This document shows, one piece after another, positions 15,840 to 23,692 of a stretch of 26,137 nt of DNA. The notes under the pieces were generated by a model. It saw nothing but the letters and a program-made list of their open reading frames with translations, was not told the DNA's origin and made no database searches. The DNA is taken from the NCBI GenBank assembly GCA_023413185.1, contig JAEZQD010000055.1, forward strand, positions 1 through 26,137. The letters run 5' to 3'. This DNA is from Bacillota bacterium. Lineage in GTDB: Bacteria; Bacillota; Clostridia; Oscillospirales; Ruminococcaceae. Position numbers and translations under genes: made by a program. The number at the start of each line of letters is the position of its first letter. Within the stretch, counting starts at the first letter, position 1.

Positions 15840-17957
15840 ATGAATAAATTTGACGCAAACCTTGAATCAATGCTGGAAACCTTTATCTTTGAAAGCAATA
15901 CGCTACTTGAGCAGCTAGACGGCATTCTTTTAAATTCCGAGAAAACAAATGTGATGAATCAGGAAGATATCAATGAAATTTTCCGTATTATGCACACCAT
16001 TAAAGGCTCTGCCGCAATGATGGGCATAGAAAATGTATCGGTTGTTGCGCACCGTATTGAGGACATGTTTTTCATCATCCGCGACAACAAGGACGCCGCG
16101 TCCGACTATAGCTCAATCTATGACATCGTGTTTCAAGGTTCGGATTTTATTAAGAATGAGATTGAAACAATACAGGATGAATCTACATCACCGAAGGATC
16201 CTGACGAGCTGATTGTACTGATTGAAGACGAAATCGAGTTTATCAAAAGCGGCAAGACAAAACAAAAAAACAGAAAACCCGTTTCAAAAAAATCGTTTGA
16301 GATTAACTTGCCCGAAAAGGACGATCCTTCCGCGACACAGGCGCAAACGATACGCCCAAACCAGCAAACGGATGAGCAACCCCTACCTGCCGAACAAGAG
16401 CAAAAACCGATGAGCGTTATTCGCGTTTTCTTTGAGGACGGCTGTAAGATGGAGAATATCCGAGCCTTTATGCTGATAAACAACCTGAAGGATTACTGCG
16501 AAAAGCTGGAGTACGAGCCTGCTGATATTGAGATTAACCAGGCAAGCGCCAAGCAGATTATCGACAATGGCTTTATCGTCTCGTTTATTCCCTATACCAG
16601 CAACGAGGAAATCTATAAACTTGTCGAGAGTTCTTTATACATAAAATCGTACGAGCCGCTTGGCAGCAACACGAAGATTATTGAACAGACCAAGGCCGCT
16701 GTTCAGGAGCAAAAACAGCAGGTTGAAAAGCAGGTTGCGGAGATTGAGACGGTTAACAATGCGGTTGCTCAAAGCAAGGTTACAAAGCAAAACCTGATTA
16801 GTGTAAACCTTAATAAGCTCGACGAACTGATGGATTTGGTCGGTGAGCTAGTTATTACCGAATCGATGGTTATCTCAAACCCCGACTTAAAGGGGCTTCA
16901 GATAGAAAACTTCACAAAGGCATCCCGCCAGCTTCGCAAGCTGACCGACGAGCTTCAGGATATCGTAATGTCGATTCGAATGGTTCCTATTTCGGGTGTG
17001 TTCAATAAGATGAACCGCATCGTACGAGACATGAGCAAAAAGCTCGACAAGGACGTGGAACTAATCCTGATGGGTGAGGATACCGAGGTGGATAAAACCA
17101 TTATCGACAGCCTTGGTGACCCGCTGATGCATCTCATTCGCAACGCAATGGATCACGGGCTGGAACCCAAAGAAGAACGTCTAGCTAAGGGAAAAACCGG
17201 AGCAGGCAGGATTATTCTCTCTGCGAAAAACACGGCAGGTGAGGTTGTTATTCAGGTAACGGACGACGGTGCCGGAATCAATCCATCCGTCATTCTTAAA
17301 AAAGCACGCGCAAACGGGCTGTTGACCAAGGGCGACGCGGAGTATTCCGACAAAGAGATCTTTAACCTTATTCTGCTTCCCGGCTTTTCTACCAGTCAGT
17401 CGGTCACCGAGTTCTCGGGACGCGGCGTGGGTATGGATGTTGTAAAAAAGAATATTGAAAAGGTCGGCGGCACAATTAGTATATCTAGCAAGCTTGGCAA
17501 GGGGACGACCTTCAGTATCAAGATTCCTCTTACACTTGCCATTGTAGACGGCATGGAGATATCGGTGGGTGGTTCGATTATGACTATTCCCATTACCTCT
17601 ATCCGCGAGTCCTTTAAGATTTCCGCCAAGCAGATTGTCAAGGACGTCAACGGCAACGAGATGGTGATGATCCGCGGCGAGTGTTACCCCGTCATTCGTC
17701 TGTATCAGGCATTTGGAATTGAGACTGCGGTACAGCATATCTTAGACGGTATTATTATTCTTGTCGAGACCGAGGAAAAAGCAGTATGCTTGCTGGCCGA
17801 CCAACTGATTGGCGAACAGCAGGTGGTTGTTAAGCCGCTTCCCGGCTATCTGAATCGCTTTAATGTCAAGGAATGCGGAATCGCCGGATGTACCATCTTA
17901 GGCGACGGCAGCATCAGCCTGATACTTGATATCAAAAATTTGATTGCAAACAATTAA
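15840..17957 (+). CDS. cheA: Chemotaxis histidine kinase CheA
   Basis: CheA autophosphorylates and passes phosphate to CheY and CheB; it works in receptor arrays with CheW. The product is about 705 residues with all five domains. P1 (1-110) has phospho-accepting H52 in RIMHTIKGSAAMMG. P2 (about 190-275) binds the regulators, and P3 (about 317-368) is the dimer segment. P4 ATPase (about 368-560) has the N-box HLIRNAMDHGLEP, DDGAGI and GRGVGMD. P5 (about 562-705) is CheW-like. ATG 15840 has AGGTG about five bases upstream and is preferred over an in-frame ATG at 15819. It is followed by cheW after 41 bases. Confidence 0.96.
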   Translation: MNKFDANLESMLETFIFESNTLLEQLDGILLNSEKTNVMNQEDINEIFRIMHTIKGSAAMMGIENVSVVAHRIEDMFFIIRDNKDAASDYSSIYDIVFQGSDFIKNEIETIQDESTSPKDPDELIVLIEDEIEFIKSGKTKQKNRKPVSKKSFEINLPEKDDPSATQAQTIRPNQQTDEQPLPAEQEQKPMSVIRVFFEDGCKMENIRAFMLINNLKDYCEKLEYEPADIEINQASAKQIIDNGFIVSFIPYTSNEEIYKLVESSLYIKSYEPLGSNTKIIEQTKAAVQEQKQQVEKQVAEIETVNNAVAQSKVTKQNLISVNLNKLDELMDLVGELVITESMVISNPDLKGLQIENFTKASRQLRKLTDELQDIVMSIRMVPISGVFNKMNRIVRDMSKKLDKDVELILMGEDTEVDKTIIDSLGDPLMHLIRNAMDHGLEPKEERLAKGKTGAGRIILSAKNTAGEVVIQVTDDGAGINPSVILKKARANGLLTKGDAEYSDKEIFNLILLPGFSTSQSVTEFSGRGVGMDVVKKNIEKVGGTISISSKLGKGTTFSIKIPLTLAIVDGMEISVGGSIMTIPITSIRESFKISAKQIVKDVNGNEMVMIRGECYPVIRLYQAFGIETAVQHILDGIIILVETEEKAVCLLADQLIGEQQVVVKPLPGYLNRFNVKECGIAGCTILGDGSISLILDIKNLIANN

Positions 17958-17998
17958 CCGATTGACAAGGTATTACTAGTTGAAAGGATGATGTGTTA

Positions 17999-18511
17999 AT
18001 GGCACAGTTTTTAGAGGATTTACAAGAAGATGTAGAGGACTCACTCAAAGAAAAGTATCTTACCTTTATCATTGACGAGCAATCCTATTGTATCGACATT
18101 CGTTATGTTATCGAAATTATTGTGGTACAGCCTATTACACAGGTTCCGGAGCTTCCGGAGTACATCAAGGGTATTATCAACCTTCGAGGCAAGGTGATAC
18201 CTGTTCTTGACGTTCGCCTGCGTTTCGGTAAAGAGGAGCGTCCCTATGATGATAAAACCTGCTTTGTTGTGGTGGATGTAGCCGGAAACTCAGTGGGCAT
18301 TATTGTAGACGAAGTGGAAGAGGTCATGCAGATTCTTGATGAAAACGTTGCGCAGCCGCCCAGTTTTAGCAAAAACGGTTCGAGCAGATACGTTAAAGGA
18401 ATCGGCAAGATAGGCGAGCAGGTAAAATTGATTCTGGATTGCCAAAAAATGCTCAGCGATGATGAGATTGACGAGATTGTAGCTGTTACCGATAACGCAG
18501 TCTCAAAGTAA
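17999..18511 (+). CDS. cheW: Chemotaxis coupling protein CheW
   Basis: CheW links receptors to CheA. The product is about 170 residues with an acidic N-terminal extension (about 1-18). The CheW domain follows, with IKGIINLRGKVIPVLDVRLRF (about 54-75) and VGIIVDEVEEVMQI (about 98-112), both hallmarks of the family. ATG 17999 has AAAGGA ten bases upstream; an in-frame GTG at 17993 is only four bases from it. It shares the cheA transcript and is followed by a strong terminator. Confidence 0.95.
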   Translation: MAQFLEDLQEDVEDSLKEKYLTFIIDEQSYCIDIRYVIEIIVVQPITQVPELPEYIKGIINLRGKVIPVLDVRLRFGKEERPYDDKTCFVVVDVAGNSVGIIVDEVEEVMQILDENVAQPPSFSKNGSSRYVKGIGKIGEQVKLILDCQKMLSDDEIDEIVAVTDNAVSK

Positions 18512-18529
18512 ACCGAATAGCAGGCTTGC

Positions 18530-18568
18530 ATAGCGACAGGCTGACCGCTTGTCGCTATTTCCTTTATT
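18530..18568 (+). terminator. Intrinsic terminator after cheW
   Basis: A perfect nine-base stem (ATAGCGACA 18530-18538, TGTCGCTAT 18550-18558) with an 11-base loop is followed by TTCCTTTATT. It lies 18 bases after the cheW stop and would separate cheA-cheW from cheR. Confidence 0.72.
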
Positions 18569-18691
18569 AAGTAAGACTGCAAATACGGTTTGTACTAATT
18601 CTTTTTTTAGAAATGAACAAAGAATCGTGTGAAGGCTTTGGGTTATGTGCTTTCGCGAAGATTAGTATTAGTGTCAGAAAGGCATGAAACA

Positions 18692-19504
18692 ATGATGGTT
18701 ACGCTTACCGACTTGGAGTTCGAACACATATCGGGCTACTTAAAAGACAATTTTGGTATTAACTTAACGAAGAAAAAGACGTTGATTGAAAGTCGGATGG
18801 CCTCTACCATCGCTGAAAAAGGCTTTACAAGCTACACCGAATACTTTCAGTTTATTTTAAACGATAAAACAAAAAAAGAGATGTCACTGCTCATCAGTAA
18901 GTTAACTACAAATCACACCTATTTTTACCGCGAAGAGGAGCACTTCCGTTTTTTTCAAACGGTGCTGCTGCCGGAATTTGAAAAAAATAACCGCGACCGT
19001 GAGATTCGCATCTGGAGTGCAGGCTGCTCTTCGGGTGAGGAGCCTTATACGCTTGCAATGGTAATTGCCGATTACTTTGGCGCATGCAAACCCCAATGGA
19101 AAGCAAAAATTCTTGCAACAGATATCTCTCTTAAGGTTCTCGACAAAGCGCAAAAGGGGATTTATACCGAAGAATCCTTGCTAAACATCCCTGCGGCATG
19201 GAGGGCGAAATATTTTGAGCGAATAGACGAAAAAAACTATCAGGTAGTACAGGCAATACGCGATGAGGTCATATTTAAACAGCTGAATTTGATGGACAAC
19301 TTTGTGTTTGCAAAGAAGTTTGACCTGATTCTATGTAGGAACGTTATGATATATTTCGATCTTCCCACAAAGCAAAAGCTGGTTGAGAAGTATTACAATA
19401 CAACAAAGGCCGGCGGTTATCTTTTCATCGGTCACGCCGAAACAATAACCCGCGAGTCATCTAAATACAAATATATAATGCCTGCAATCTATTACAAGGG
19501 TTAG
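18692..19504 (+). CDS. cheR: Chemoreceptor methyltransferase CheR
   Basis: CheR methylates glutamate residues of chemoreceptors using S-adenosylmethionine. The product (about 270 residues) has the all-helical N-terminal domain (about 1-75) with TTNHTYFYREEEHF at the junction. The SAM-binding fold contains IWSAGCSSGEEPYTLAM (about 107-123), ATDIS and LILCRNVMIYF. ATG 18692 is preceded by GAAAGG nine bases upstream; the longer reading from GTG 18629 adds an unconserved segment and lacks a ribosome site. A spacer with terminator precedes it, so it probably has its own promoter, which I cannot place with confidence. Confidence 0.95.
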   Translation: MMVTLTDLEFEHISGYLKDNFGINLTKKKTLIESRMASTIAEKGFTSYTEYFQFILNDKTKKEMSLLISKLTTNHTYFYREEEHFRFFQTVLLPEFEKNNRDREIRIWSAGCSSGEEPYTLAMVIADYFGACKPQWKAKILATDISLKVLDKAQKGIYTEESLLNIPAAWRAKYFERIDEKNYQVVQAIRDEVIFKQLNLMDNFVFAKKFDLILCRNVMIYFDLPTKQKLVEKYYNTTKAGGYLFIGHAETITRESSKYKYIMPAIYYKG

Positions 19505-19619
19505 TTGATACTGTGTTGCGGTTGACAAGTGACTTTATTTCAGTAACCACGCAACGTAACCCCGTATACAATAGGTTTTAGGCATACCGCCGTTAAACCG
19601 AAAGGGCTTGGTTTGATCT

Positions 19620-20651
19620 ATGAAAATAAAGAAAATTAGGACATTGGTTGTGGATGATTCAATCCTCTTTCGTCAGTTTATGGTTAAAAGCCTAAACGAT
19701 GACCCTGCCATCGAGGTGGTGGGAACTGCGGCAGATCCGGAAGAGGCACTGAAGCTGATTGCAGAATTAAACCCTCAGGTTATCACGATGGATGTCGAGA
19801 TGCCCAAGATGAACGGCATCGACTTAATAAAAAAGATTATGCCGGAGCATCCCACACCGGTGATTGTTGTAACTTCACTTCCGCTCAATGCCTTGGATGC
19901 ATTGGATGCGGGGGCGGTTGATTTTGTCAGCAAGCCAAAGGTGAAGAATTCGTCTGATTTATTTAACTTTTCGAATGAACTGGTCATTAAGGTCAAAATC
20001 GCATCAATGGCAAAACTGAAGAAACCCACACCGATTATCAAACAGGAACGCATGTCGTTGGGTTCACTAAAAACTGCAAGCAATCTGGTCATCGCAATCG
20101 GCGCGTCAACCGGCGGTACTGACGCAACGGTCGCCGTTATTGAAGACCTGCCGATAACCACCCCGGGTATTGTTGTGGTACAACACATGCCAGAGAAATT
20201 CACCAAGATGTATGCAGAACGACTCAACCGAATCTGCAAGATGGAGGTGAAGGAGGCGGAGGATGGCGACCGGGTACACACGGGAAGAATCCTGATTGCA
20301 CCGGGAGATTTTCAGATGAGGCTGATTAAGGACTCCAAAGGGTATGCGGTGCGGTGTGAGCGCGGCGAAAAGGTCAGCGGGCATTGTCCGTCGGTTGATG
20401 TACTGTTTGAATCCGTATCTAAGGTTGCAGGGAAAAATGCGGTTGGTATTATACTTACAGGTATGGGTGCGGATGGAGCAAAGGGTTTGCTTAGCATGAA
20501 GAATGCCGGAGCATATACGCTTGGGCAAAACAAAGAGTCTTCCGTGGTTTATGGCATGCCGATGGTCGCATACAATATCGGTGCGGTAATAAAGCAGGCC
20601 TCAATCCATGACATTGCTTCGTTGCTCTGCAATTACATCAACAAACTGTGA
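19620..20651 (+). CDS. cheB: Chemotaxis methylesterase/response regulator CheB
   Basis: CheB demethylates and deamidates chemoreceptors once phosphorylated by CheA. The 343-residue product has an N-terminal receiver with acceptor D58 in TMDVEMPKMNG, a linker (about 125-150), and the C-terminal esterase domain. The catalytic triad is visible: S163 in IGASTGGTDA, H189 in VVQHMPEKF and D285 in GMGADGAKG. The ATG at 19620 has only AAAGGG at about 14 bases, a weak site. A 115-base spacer separates it from cheR; it contains a TTGACA at 19522-19527 without a matching -10 at normal distance. Confidence 0.96.
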   Translation: MKIKKIRTLVVDDSILFRQFMVKSLNDDPAIEVVGTAADPEEALKLIAELNPQVITMDVEMPKMNGIDLIKKIMPEHPTPVIVVTSLPLNALDALDAGAVDFVSKPKVKNSSDLFNFSNELVIKVKIASMAKLKKPTPIIKQERMSLGSLKTASNLVIAIGASTGGTDATVAVIEDLPITTPGIVVVQHMPEKFTKMYAERLNRICKMEVKEAEDGDRVHTGRILIAPGDFQMRLIKDSKGYAVRCERGEKVSGHCPSVDVLFESVSKVAGKNAVGIILTGMGADGAKGLLSMKNAGAYTLGQNKESSVVYGMPMVAYNIGAVIKQASIHDIASLLCNYINKL

Positions 20652-20861
20652 ATATGATAAAGGTTGAAACCTTGTAAATTCAAAACATCCTTATATTACT
20701 GTAAAAGCAGGTTTTGTGGCGGTAGATACAGTTAATCACATCATTTCCTTATAGAAGAACACTTCCCCCAATTAGTCTACCGCGAAGCCGAACAAACAGC
20801 GTCTGTTAACTAATACTGTGGTTGTGTTTATTTTGCACCCAAAAGCAAAGGGTTGATTGTT
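20652..20861. other. Non-coding spacer between cheB and the EFR1 gene, with an inverted repeat
   Basis: No plausible gene is seen in these 210 bases. They hold a small hairpin right after cheB (AAGGT-TGAA-ACCTT, about 20660-20673, no T-run). They also hold a perfect inverted repeat, GCGGTAGA at 20719-20726 with TCTACCGC at 20776-20783, and a minor AACAG-CGT-CTGTT hairpin near 20795. A structured RNA or leader is possible but not shown. Confidence 0.4.
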
Positions 20862-21659
20862 TTGGACAAATTACTGATTCTCTACCATAGCGGGGTAGGT
20901 AACACAAAGCTGGTTGCAGAGTTGATGGAAAGCTTCTTTTGCAGCAATTATAACACTCACATCGTTTCAGTCGAAAATTTGCCTGCGCTTGAGGCGATTA
21001 GCTCGTACGATTTCATAGTTATCGGTTTTCCAACGTATCACTGCACGCCCTCTAAGACAATACGATCCTTTTTGAACAGCCTCCCGGTTTTTGACACACC
21101 CAAACGGATATTTATCTATACCACCTGCGGATGGTATAGCGGAAATGCCCTGCGTATCTTCGCAAAAGAAGCTGGGGCTAAAAACCTTATAACCGTGCTA
21201 TCTCATTCATATCGCTGTCCTGCAACCGATGGATTGCTCCTGTTGCCGCGGTTTAAATGTCTGGCTCGTTTTGAGCAAAAACTTGTCTACAAGATTCAGA
21301 GAGATGTTAGGGACGCCCGCTTATGCTTTTCATATGCAAGGAATGAGAAACCTCCTCGTTTTAGCCCAATCAGTATTCTCAATTTCCCCAACAAAATTTT
21401 GGGGTTAAGGCTTGCTCCTTTAGTTGTGCTGAACAAGGACAACTGTATCCGATGCAATCTATGTAAGAATAGCTGTCATCATCGCTGTTTTACCGTGGAT
21501 GAAGAGGGGTATCCGTTGTATTCGAAAAATGCATGTGAGCATTGTTATCGCTGTATTCATCAGTGTCCGCATAAAGCACTGTCCATTTACTCCCGACGCG
21601 ACTTCAAACAGCTTGATGCCAAGTTTTATGAACATGTTTTACGGTCATTGCTAGAATGA
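20862..21659 (+). CDS. EFR1-type protein: flavodoxin-like domain plus two [4Fe-4S] ferredoxin motifs
   Basis: The product (about 265 residues) has an N-terminal flavodoxin-like fold: ILYHSGVGNTKLV at about 5-17 resembles the FMN phosphate loop, and FIVIGFPTYHCTPSK follows. A C-terminal dicluster ferredoxin has C195, C198, C201, C205 (then C209) and C225, C228, C231, C235 followed by P. It would carry electrons between FMN and iron-sulfur centres in the cytoplasm; the partners are unknown. Such proteins are frequent in anaerobic Firmicutes. TTG 20862 is chosen for its nine-base spacing from AAAGGG (20847-20852); TTG 20853 abuts it. It has no evident link to motility. Confidence 0.85.
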   Translation: MDKLLILYHSGVGNTKLVAELMESFFCSNYNTHIVSVENLPALEAISSYDFIVIGFPTYHCTPSKTIRSFLNSLPVFDTPKRIFIYTTCGWYSGNALRIFAKEAGAKNLITVLSHSYRCPATDGLLLLPRFKCLARFEQKLVYKIQRDVRDARLCFSYARNEKPPRFSPISILNFPNKILGLRLAPLVVLNKDNCIRCNLCKNSCHHRCFTVDEEGYPLYSKNACEHCYRCIHQCPHKALSIYSRRDFKQLDAKFYEHVLRSLLE

Positions 21660-21694
21660 AAAAACCGCCCTGTTTGCGTACGCAAACAGGGCGG
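21659..21694 (-). terminator. Terminator for glyA, perfect 30-base palindrome
   Basis: Positions 21665-21694 form a perfect palindrome centred on GTAC (stem 13 or more, CCGCCCTGTTTGC). Six A residues at 21659-21664 give a T6 tract on the minus strand right after the stem. On the plus strand the stem is followed by AAACCGTTTATT, so it may act weakly on the EFR1 transcript too. Confidence 0.82.
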
Positions 21695-21711
21695 AAACCG
21701 TTTATTAAACG

Positions 21712-22965
21712 TTATTCATATAGGGGGAACTTTGCGCACAGCTCGTTAACGCCTGCGCGAATCTCATCCGCCTTCGCCTCAAAGTCGGTGGCAGCAAGGT
21801 AGATAAAGCGTGCAATCTGCTCCATCTCGGCAGGACCGAACCCACGGGTGGTGACTGCGGGGGTACCAATACGCACGCCGCTTGTAACAAACGGGCTTTG
21901 CGGATCGTTGGGGATGGCATTCTTATTCACGGTGATATAAACCTCGTCCAACCTGTGTTCAAGCTCCTTGCCGGTAATTCCAACCTTACGCAGGTCTACC
22001 AGCATCAGATGGTTGTCGGTACCGCCCGATACCAAATCAAAGCCCTGACCCACCAGTGCCTGTGCAAGCGCCGAAGCATTGCGGGCAACCTTGGTCTGGT
22101 ACGCCTTAAACTCATCGCTAAGCGCCTCGCCGAGGCAAACCGCCTTGGCTGCAATAATGTGCATGAGAGGACCACCCTGTGTTCCGGGGAAGATAGCCTT
22201 ATCAATCGCCTTTGCCAGTTCTTCCTTGCAAAGGATTAGCCCGCCACGGGGTCCACGCAAGGTTTTGTGTGTTGTGGTGGTAACCACATCGGCGTACGGA
22301 ACGGGGGAGGGATGAACGCCTGCGGCTACAAGACCGGCAATATGCGCCATGTCGACCATGAAATATGCGTCAACCTTTTTGGCAATCTCACTAAGGCGTG
22401 CAAAATCAATTACTCTAGGGTATGCACTGGCCCCCGCAACAATCATCTTGGGCTTGTGCTCAAGCGCAAGCGCCTCCACCGTATTATAATTGATGCGATG
22501 GGTGTCGTCGCTTACGGTATAGGGGATAAAGTTAAAGTATTTACCCGACATATTCACAGGCGAGCCATGCGTCAGATGACCGCCGTGCGCAAGGCTCATG
22601 CCAAGCACCGTATCACCGGGGTTGAGCAGAGCAAAGTAAACCGCGAGGTTTGCCTGCGCGCCGGAATGTGGCTGTACGTTGGCATGCTCGGCGCCAAACA
22701 GCTTTTTTGCCCGCTCTATGGCAATGTTCTCTACAATATCTACACACTGACAACCGCCGTAATAACGCTTTGCCGGGTAACCCTCTGCATATTTATTGGT
22801 CAATACGCTTCCCATTGCCGCCATCACAGCGGGGGATACGATGTTTTCGGAGGCAATTAACTCAATGTTGCGCTGTTGACGTTCCAGCTCAAGTCGCATG
22901 GCATCGCCTACTTCTTTGTCGGCTTCCCCAACAAAGCCAATGGTATCGAGTAGATTGTTAAACAT
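21712..22965 (-). CDS. glyA: Serine hydroxymethyltransferase
   Basis: GlyA converts serine and tetrahydrofolate to glycine and 5,10-methylene-tetrahydrofolate with pyridoxal phosphate. The 417-residue product is full length. Near the N terminus it has RQQRNIELIASEN and NKYAEGYPAKRYYGG, then the PLP-binding region VDMAHIAGLVA (about 204-214). The Schiff-base lysine is K234 in TTTTHKTLRGPRGG. The start ATG at 22965 has AAAGGGCGG upstream; a longer frame to 23076 adds residues outside the family alignment. It is preceded by a leader of about 150 bases with a strong hairpin and a TATAAT box. It is convergent with the EFR1 gene. Confidence 0.97.
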   Translation of the reverse strand: MFNNLLDTIGFVGEADKEVGDAMRLELERQQRNIELIASENIVSPAVMAAMGSVLTNKYAEGYPAKRYYGGCQCVDIVENIAIERAKKLFGAEHANVQPHSGAQANLAVYFALLNPGDTVLGMSLAHGGHLTHGSPVNMSGKYFNFIPYTVSDDTHRINYNTVEALALEHKPKMIVAGASAYPRVIDFARLSEIAKKVDAYFMVDMAHIAGLVAAGVHPSPVPYADVVTTTTHKTLRGPRGGLILCKEELAKAIDKAIFPGTQGGPLMHIIAAKAVCLGEALSDEFKAYQTKVARNASALAQALVGQGFDLVSGGTDNHLMLVDLRKVGITGKELEHRLDEVYITVNKNAIPNDPQSPFVTSGVRIGTPAVTTRGFGPAEMEQIARFIYLAATDFEAKADEIRAGVNELCAKFPLYE

Positions 22966-23048
22966 CCTGTTCCGCCCTTTCAATCGTTGATAGATACAAA
23001 GCCGCAACATTAATGGCATCATGGTGTCGTTTTGTCTTGGCTTATTAG

Positions 23049-23084
23049 TTAAAGGCATGCGTGTTTGTAGCACCATACCTTTAA
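23049..23084 (-). promoter_or_regulatory. Hairpin in the glyA leader
   Basis: In the minus-strand transcript TTAAAGGTATG (23074-23084) pairs with CATGCCTTTAA (23049-23059) over 11 positions, including one U-G wobble. An inner GTG/CAC extends it past a one-base bulge, closing a CTACAAA loop. In the plus-strand transcript the wobble becomes an A-C mismatch. No T-run follows, so it is not a simple terminator. I do not recognise a known riboswitch or T-box here. Confidence 0.45.
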
Positions 23085-23120
23085 TCGCAAGAATAGATTG
23101 AATAAAAAAGTTACCTGTTT

Positions 23121-23148
23121 ATTATACCGCATTTTGAGCCTAATGCAA
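23121..23148 (-). promoter_or_regulatory. Probable SigA promoter of glyA
   Basis: On the minus strand TATAAT (23121-23126) lies 16 bases after TTGCAT (23143-23148). The -10 is perfect and the -35 partial. It predicts a leader of about 150 bases before the glyA ATG at 22965. Confidence 0.5.
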
Positions 23149-23176
23149 GCGCACTGTTTCCTCGCTGTTCTTTTTT

Positions 23177-23185
23177 TGGTATAAT
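23177..23185 (+). promoter_or_regulatory. Extended -10 promoter of the DUF2752 gene
   Basis: TGGTATAAT is a full extended -10 (TGnTATAAT) about 40 bases before the ATG at 23225. No clear -35 is visible, which is usual for this promoter type. It is divergent from the glyA promoter. Confidence 0.5.
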
Positions 23186-23224
23186 AAACTTTCAAACATA
23201 TCAAAAAGGTAGGACGGTCCGTGA

Positions 23225-23587
23225 ATGAAACAGATAATACGTAGATTGCTGATAACGGCGTTGACTCTTATTTGTGCGACGGGAGTTGTATACCTGAATT
23301 CACTTCTTGTCGGTGGCTGTGTCGTACGTAACCTAACCACCATTCCGTGTCCGACCTGCGGAATGACACGGGCGGCTTTCGCGCTGTTATCATTTCGGTT
23401 TGCCGAAGCCTTTGAAAGCCATCCGCTTATCTTTCTTTTGGTGCCGCTGGTCCTAATTATTTGTGCTTTGTATGTGTTTAAGAATATAAAGCCCACCGAC
23501 AAACGGTATACCCCAGTTTATATCATGACACTTATCATTCTTTTCATTGTTTGGATTATTCGGCTGGTTTTCTTTTCGATTCCATGA
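23225..23587 (+). CDS. DUF2752 membrane protein
   Basis: The 120-residue product has about three membrane helices (about 8-28, 65-86, 98-118). The DUF2752 signature CPTCGMTRA is at about 42-50, followed by a short amphipathic stretch (FRFAEAFESHP) typical of the family. The function of DUF2752 is unknown; the two cysteines of CxxC could bind metal or be redox-active. The ATG at 23225 has AAAGGTAGG at 12-20 bases upstream. A lipoprotein gene follows about 105 bases later and may share the transcript. Confidence 0.85.
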   Translation: MKQIIRRLLITALTLICATGVVYLNSLLVGGCVVRNLTTIPCPTCGMTRAAFALLSFRFAEAFESHPLIFLLVPLVLIICALYVFKNIKPTDKRYTPVYIMTLIILFIVWIIRLVFFSIP

Positions 23588-23692
23588 CGGCAGCTTTTGG
23601 TCAAGGGATACCGCGAATAAGCGGGATGTACGGCGGCAACAATGGGCTTGTAGCTGCTTTGCGATATGCGGCTAAAGAAAGTGAAGCTGCTT

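Noticed and set aside
18598..18625. ATTCTTT/AAAGAAT repeat before cheR as a regulatory hairpin
   Set aside because: It is seven A/T-rich bases with a 14-base loop, easily due to chance.
19522..19572. TTGACA at 19522 with TACAAT at 19567 as a cheB promoter
   Set aside because: The boxes are 39 bases apart, too far for one promoter, and neither has a good partner at 16-18 bases.
22267..22860. Plus-strand reading frames antisense to glyA
   Set aside because: glyA is certain on the other strand, and these translations look like no known protein.
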